Assembly: GCF_013391475.1 (NCBI RefSeq)
Contig: NZ_JACBAZ010000003.1
Location: 372,001 to 436,000, forward strand
Direction: 5' to 3'
Source of the DNA: Oceaniferula marina
GTDB lineage: Bacteria; Verrucomicrobiota; Verrucomicrobiia; Verrucomicrobiales; Akkermansiaceae
Length of the DNA stretch: 64,000 nt
In this document: piece after piece, positions 55,101-61,100 of the stretch
How positions within the stretch are numbered: the first letter of the stretch is position 1
Layout: each line of letters starts with the position of its first letter
The notes under the pieces: generated by a model
Databases searched by the model: none
What the model was told of the DNA's origin: nothing
Seen by the model: only the letters and a program-made list of their open reading frames with translations
Program-made: the position numbers and the translations under genes

Positions 55101-58100
55101 ATCTCACCTGTCGTTCCATCAGTGGTCTGGTCAAAGACAAATCCACCGACAATGGCAACGGGTCCGACATTAAGGGCTCCACTAACCACTTCCACACGGA
55201 CATAAGGACCGGCAGGCAGAACGCCTAAGCCGTCACCCAGGTCGACTTCTGACCCAGTCGTATTTAAAAGGAAACTAGCATCCGTCACATCCAGGCTGAG
55301 GCTATCTCCCAGGGAGGCGCTGATGCCAGCATTGGCTACCCGCAGTCCGAGCCCTTGGGAATTGACCACCAAAGCTGTGGAGGCGGCGGTGACGACGATG
55401 ATATCATTGGTGCCATCATTCAGGGCAAGGCGGAAGTTAGTGACCAAGAGTCGGACCACCTGCTCACCACTCGCCAAGGTCACTTGCTCGATCAAGACCA
55501 GATCCGCAGTCACCTGCTGTGACATCACGTTGATCAGCACCCCGGCAACCTCAACCTTAAATTCATTGGCTGCCGTATCGAAGGTCACGGTGGCGGTGCC
55601 GGACATCGTCACATCAGGAACATTCAGCGCAATCACACCGGTGAAGTTGCCAGTCACGCCTGTGCTGCGCAATGTCAGCTCACCGCTCGCCAATGTAACA
55701 CTGACAAAATCAGTGGTGCCATCACCGAGTCCGAGAGAAACGTCATCAAAACTGAGGATGGTGACTTGCTCACCAGCCTCATCGCGTTGTTCAAAGGCAA
55801 AGTTACCTCGGAGTGTCTGACCGGCAATTTCCAATGACAGGTTGGTGCCGCCAGCACGGAAGTAATTTCCAGCATCGAGCTCAAGTTGCTGGGTGATGTT
55901 GTTGACCACAAATTGTTCATCAATTGCGCGACCTGTCTGGTTCAACTCAAGTGTGAGTGTGCCACTGAATTCAATACCAGGAAGGTCGGTTGCAACATCA
56001 ACACTCAACTGGCCGGCAACCCCATTGCCGGTTGGATTCGGTGAGCTAATGATCAGGAAATATCCTTCGCCATTGGTGAGGCTGATGAATTCGCGATCAC
56101 CATCACCCAGACCCAGCGAGGCATCGGTGATGGCAATCCGGATCGCAGTGGTGTCATCGGATGGATCATCCACAAGAGTGCCACGATCCAAAACAACACT
56201 TTCGAAAACAAAGTTACCGCTCAGTCGCTGACCGGCGACAGCGAGGATAATGTCATTCCCTTCGAGGCGGAAATACGGACCGGCAGGTAACTCAAGGCTG
56301 CGGGTCGCAGCTCCGACGCGGAAGGACTCCTCAATGGCATTACCGGTGGTATTGATTTGAAGTGTCAGCTTACCTTCAATGCGAAGGGCATCTGCTGGCA
56401 GGATTTCAACCCGTGCGGAGATTTCAGCGGCAAAGCCATAAGAAGTGATCAGGAAGAGTCCGGATCCCTCGGTGAGACGAAGTCCGGCATCTGCGGTTCC
56501 AATCGAGATCTCAGCATTGGCAACGGCGACACGAATGATACTGGTATTTTCAACAGGGTTGGTAACCTGCTCAAAGCTGAAGTCGCCTTTGATCGTCTGA
56601 CCCGCAACGGAGATTTCAGCCTGGGTCACATTGAGGCGCACCGTGTTGGCGGCAACTCCCAGATGATTGCTGGCGGTGGTGTTAAGTTCAAAGTCGACCG
56701 TGCCATCGAGAGTGACACCATCAACGTTGAGGATCGGCACGATGCCTGTAACCAAAGCGGCCACTCCGTCAGGCAAGAAGAGGAACTGGGCAGAGGCAAC
56801 CGTCACCCCGATAATGGGTTCGGTCTCGGTGCCACCAATGCCGAAGCTCAGATCCGTGACGGTCACGCTGAGCGCTTTGGCACCGCTGGTGAGGGTGGTT
56901 TCGGTGATTTCAAAGTCAGCCTTCAAGCGGAGGTCGGCAATGACCAAGGTAACATCGTCACCGGCAACGCGGAACGTCTGACCGGCATCAATCTGTAAAT
57001 TCAAAGTGGCTGATCCGACGCGCAGCGTTTCATCCACTGCGGCGCCTGTGTTATTCACCTCAAGGGTAAGTCCACCTTCGAGGGAAATGCCTTCGACGCC
57101 GAGATGCACATCACCGGAAATCCGACCCGCCAGTCCGGCAGCCGTGACGACAAAGAGCCCCGTGCCGTTATCCAATGTCAGCAGCCCGTCAGCCAAATTG
57201 ATGGCGACGTTGTTAAAGCCAACACGGACGATTTGAGAGTCGAAGTCTTCACCGGTTCCTCCGGGGAGTCCATCTGCACCCAGTGACTGCACTTGCTCAA
57301 AGGCAACATCACCGGAAAGCGTCTGACCGAAGAGGTTGACTTGAACGTTGCTTGCTTCAATTCGCACATAAGGACCAAATGGCAGTTCCAAGGTGTAGGT
57401 CTGACCGGCGATGACAAAGTCTTGGTTGACCGCGGCATTGGTATTGTTGATCCGAAGTGAGAAGTCACCGCTAACCGAAACGTCCGGTCCGAGGTCGATA
57501 CCAATCGTGCCATTGATTTCACCGGCAAGACCGGCATCGGAAATGACCAGAGCACCCGATCCGTTGGTCAGCGAAACAATATCCGATCCTCCGGAGGTCA
57601 GGGCAAACTCAACTTCGGTAGCACGGATGGTCAACAGGCTGGCACCCGTGGTTTGATTGGTGGTCGACTCAATCGCAAAGCGTCCTTGGATACTCTGACC
57701 GGCAACAATCAGTCGGGCCGCAGCTTCCACACGGAAGAACTGACCAGCAGGCAGATTAATGTCCACCTGTGAGGCGCCCACCATGAAGCTCTGATCGACA
57801 GCGTCAGGTGTCGTATTGATCGACACTTCAAAGGTTGCCTCGGGAGTGCCAATACCTTGGAAGATGATTCCCGGAATTCTGACATCAACACCACCACTGA
57901 TGGTTCCAGCGATGCCAGCCTCGGTCACGATCAGGACGCCGGAAGCATTCACAATCGCGACACCGGCGGTGGCTGAGCCCAGAGTGATACCTACATTGGC
58001 GGCCGCAATCGTCAGCGTCGATCCGTCATCGGCTGTGCCAAAGATGCCGTCAGGTCCTTCGGTCACAGCCTGACTGAAGGAGAAATCACCGGTGAGGCTC

Positions 58101-61100
58101 TGCCCCATGATATCGAGCGTCGCATTGATGGCTTCAAATTGTTTGACCTCAGCGCCATCGACAAATGTCACCGCCACTCCAGGACCGGTACTTCCGGCAA
58201 TCGTAAGCACCTCAGAAATGGCATGACCCGTCGTATTGACTCGAACACTCGCCTCGGCAGAAATAGTGACGCCATCGACACCGATCAACTCAATGGTTCC
58301 GGTGGCAACCAAGGCAAAGGTTGTTGGGTCATTTTCCGTTGCTCCGGCGATCTGGATCAGACCGATGCGGGCATTCGTGAGGAGAGCTCCTTTGGCGAGT
58401 GGGTTAATCGACTCATCACCGATCCGTAACGGTCCTTGACCAAGGAAGATTTCCAAGTCCTCACCGGCGAAGGTTTTGGCAGCAACATCATTGCCACCCA
58501 CATTGATCGTGCCATCGGAGAAGGCAACATTGCCTGAGATAGTTACAAAGTCACCAATGTTGATGGTCAGATCGGAGATCGAAATATCAAATGCCATTCC
58601 TTCGTTGGCGCTAAAGACGATCGGAATGCTTGTGCCACCGATGAGGATCGTTTCATTGACTGCGCCACCCGTGTTATTGATGCGGAGGGCTAAATCACCA
58701 CCGGCATCGATGGGTCCAAGAGAAAGATCAGCGCGACCGGTCAACATACCGGCAAAGCCACCATTGGTGATCACAAAGGCTCCCTGACCATCGACAAAGG
58801 TAGCACCCTCGCCATTGAACTGAATGCTGGCGGTCACATTGCTGGCTCCCAACATCGTCACCGCATTCACTCCCGATCCGCTCTGTTCAAAGACAAAGTC
58901 ACCTTGCAGGGAAACATCCGTGCCACCCACTTCAAGTCCGGCAGGAGCCAGACGGGCATTAAGTGCCTCAACCCGGACAAACGGACCAACAGGAAGGTTG
59001 AATCCTGGGTTGCCAGCAAAGGCGGTCAACTCTGGTGTCACGGCAAATGGCAGCGAGTTAATCTGCACCGTCACTTGATCCACCGTGAAGTCGAGACCCG
59101 GAATGCTGAACGGGTTCTGGCTCACCACAATCTGACCGGCAACCCCTTCAGGTAAGATCAGCAATTGTGCCGAGGCATCTTGCACATTAACAAAATCACC
59201 AATCTGCACGGAAAGCTCATTGATCGCGATACGAACGACATTGCGGGCTCCCACCGTCACTTGCTCAAAGTCAACATCACCGCGGATGTCGAGACCAGGA
59301 ACCGACAGCACCACATCATCCGCAGAAACGCGGACAAATTGAGCTCCGGCGGATGTCCGGGTATTGATATCGAGCATCAACTCAGAAACGGAGAGCTCAA
59401 CACCCTCGATACCAAAGCTAACACCCGCGAGGAATGAGGCACTGACACCATCGGCGAAGAGATCGATACGTCCTGCATCGACGGTGATATTGAGCAGTCC
59501 ATCACCGAGGTTCATTTCAGCATTGCTGATCTCGATGCTGGTGACCTCTGCTGTCTGGGTAAAGGCGAAGTCACCGGAAAGGCTCTGACCCGCAACAATC
59601 AATTCAGCATCCTTGGCGGAGACACGGAAGAACGGACCGGCAGGAAGTGAAACGGCGATGGTTTCACCACCCAACTCAAAGACCTCGTTGATCACATTCG
59701 GAGTCTGATTGATTTCCAACCCGAGTGTTCCGCTGAAGCTCACTCCCGGGACATTGAGGGCAACCGTGCCGGTAATGGTTCCAACCAAACCACTGGCAGC
59801 GGCACCGGAGGCATCCGTATAACTCTTCAGAAGCAAGACACCGGAACCATTGCTCAGCGTCAGGAACGGATCGTTGGCTGGTCCGAGATTCAAACCGGCA
59901 CGGGTAATGACCACGCGGGTTTCCGTGGCACCGTTGACCGTGCTTTGCTGGAAGGAAACGTCAGCGGTCAGGCGTTGGTCGGCGATGACGATTTCGGCAC
60001 CGATGGCTGCAACCCGGAAATAAGGACCGGCGGGCAGATCAAGGATCAGCGTTTCTCCAGCAAGTTCGATGGTTTCAAACACAGCGGCTGGGGTGGTATT
60101 CACTGCAACTTGCAGCTCATCCACATTCAGGGTGAATGCCAGTGAGGGGTTGGTAGCAACCGATACGGAGAACTGACCGGAAACCCCTTCAGGAGTAACC
60201 AGAAGAATTCCCGATCCATTGCTGAGTTCGAGGAAGTTCGTGGTGCCATCACCAAAGCTGGCGGAAATGTGCGACAAGCCAAGGCGTGTGATCGTCGATC
60301 CATCAGCGAGCGTTTCATTGCCTAGGAAAACATTGCCAGAGAGCGATTGACCCGCAATCTCGATGCTGAGATTCGTTCCGGAAAGCTGGAAGAAGTTTCC
60401 TGCCTCAATGCCCTGGCGGGTCGTACCATCGGCAGCAACCACAAACTCTTCGGTGAAAGCTTCACCGGTGGTGTTAAGCAGGATGTTCAAATCACCACTG
60501 AGTTCAACCCCCGGGATGTTGAGAGCAAAGCTGCCACCAATCGCGCCCACCAACCCGACATCGGTAATCAGCAGGTCACCAAAGCCATCAGTGACCGTGA
60601 CGTAATCCGTGCCAGCATTGCTGATCTTCAGTGAAGCATTGGCAAGGAGCAAACGTGTCTCGCGTCGGTCATCGTTAAGATTGAATGGTGTATTATTGAC
60701 GTCACGCAGGCTCTGCTGAACCGTGATGTCTGAAGTGATGACGTTGTCGCCAATACCAATCGTGACGCCCAAGCCAACAATGGAAACATAGGCTTCACCT
60801 GCGGCATTCGCCACTTGGTCTGAAGCAAAGATAACATTCACACTCTGGCTGGTGCCGGGGATGGTGATGGTTTCATCAACCGCTTGATTCGAGCTATTCA
60901 CCCGGACCCGAACGGTGCCACTGAGTGTGATGTCAGGCAAACCAACCACACTGACATCACCGCTGGCATCGATAGCGTATTGGGTGGCAGTGCCTTCGGT
61001 GATCTTGATGAGTCCAAGGTTGGCATTGTCGATCAGTAACCCTTTGGCAAATGGATTAATCGATCCGTCCGCCAATGTTGCTGGACCTTCTCCAATGAAG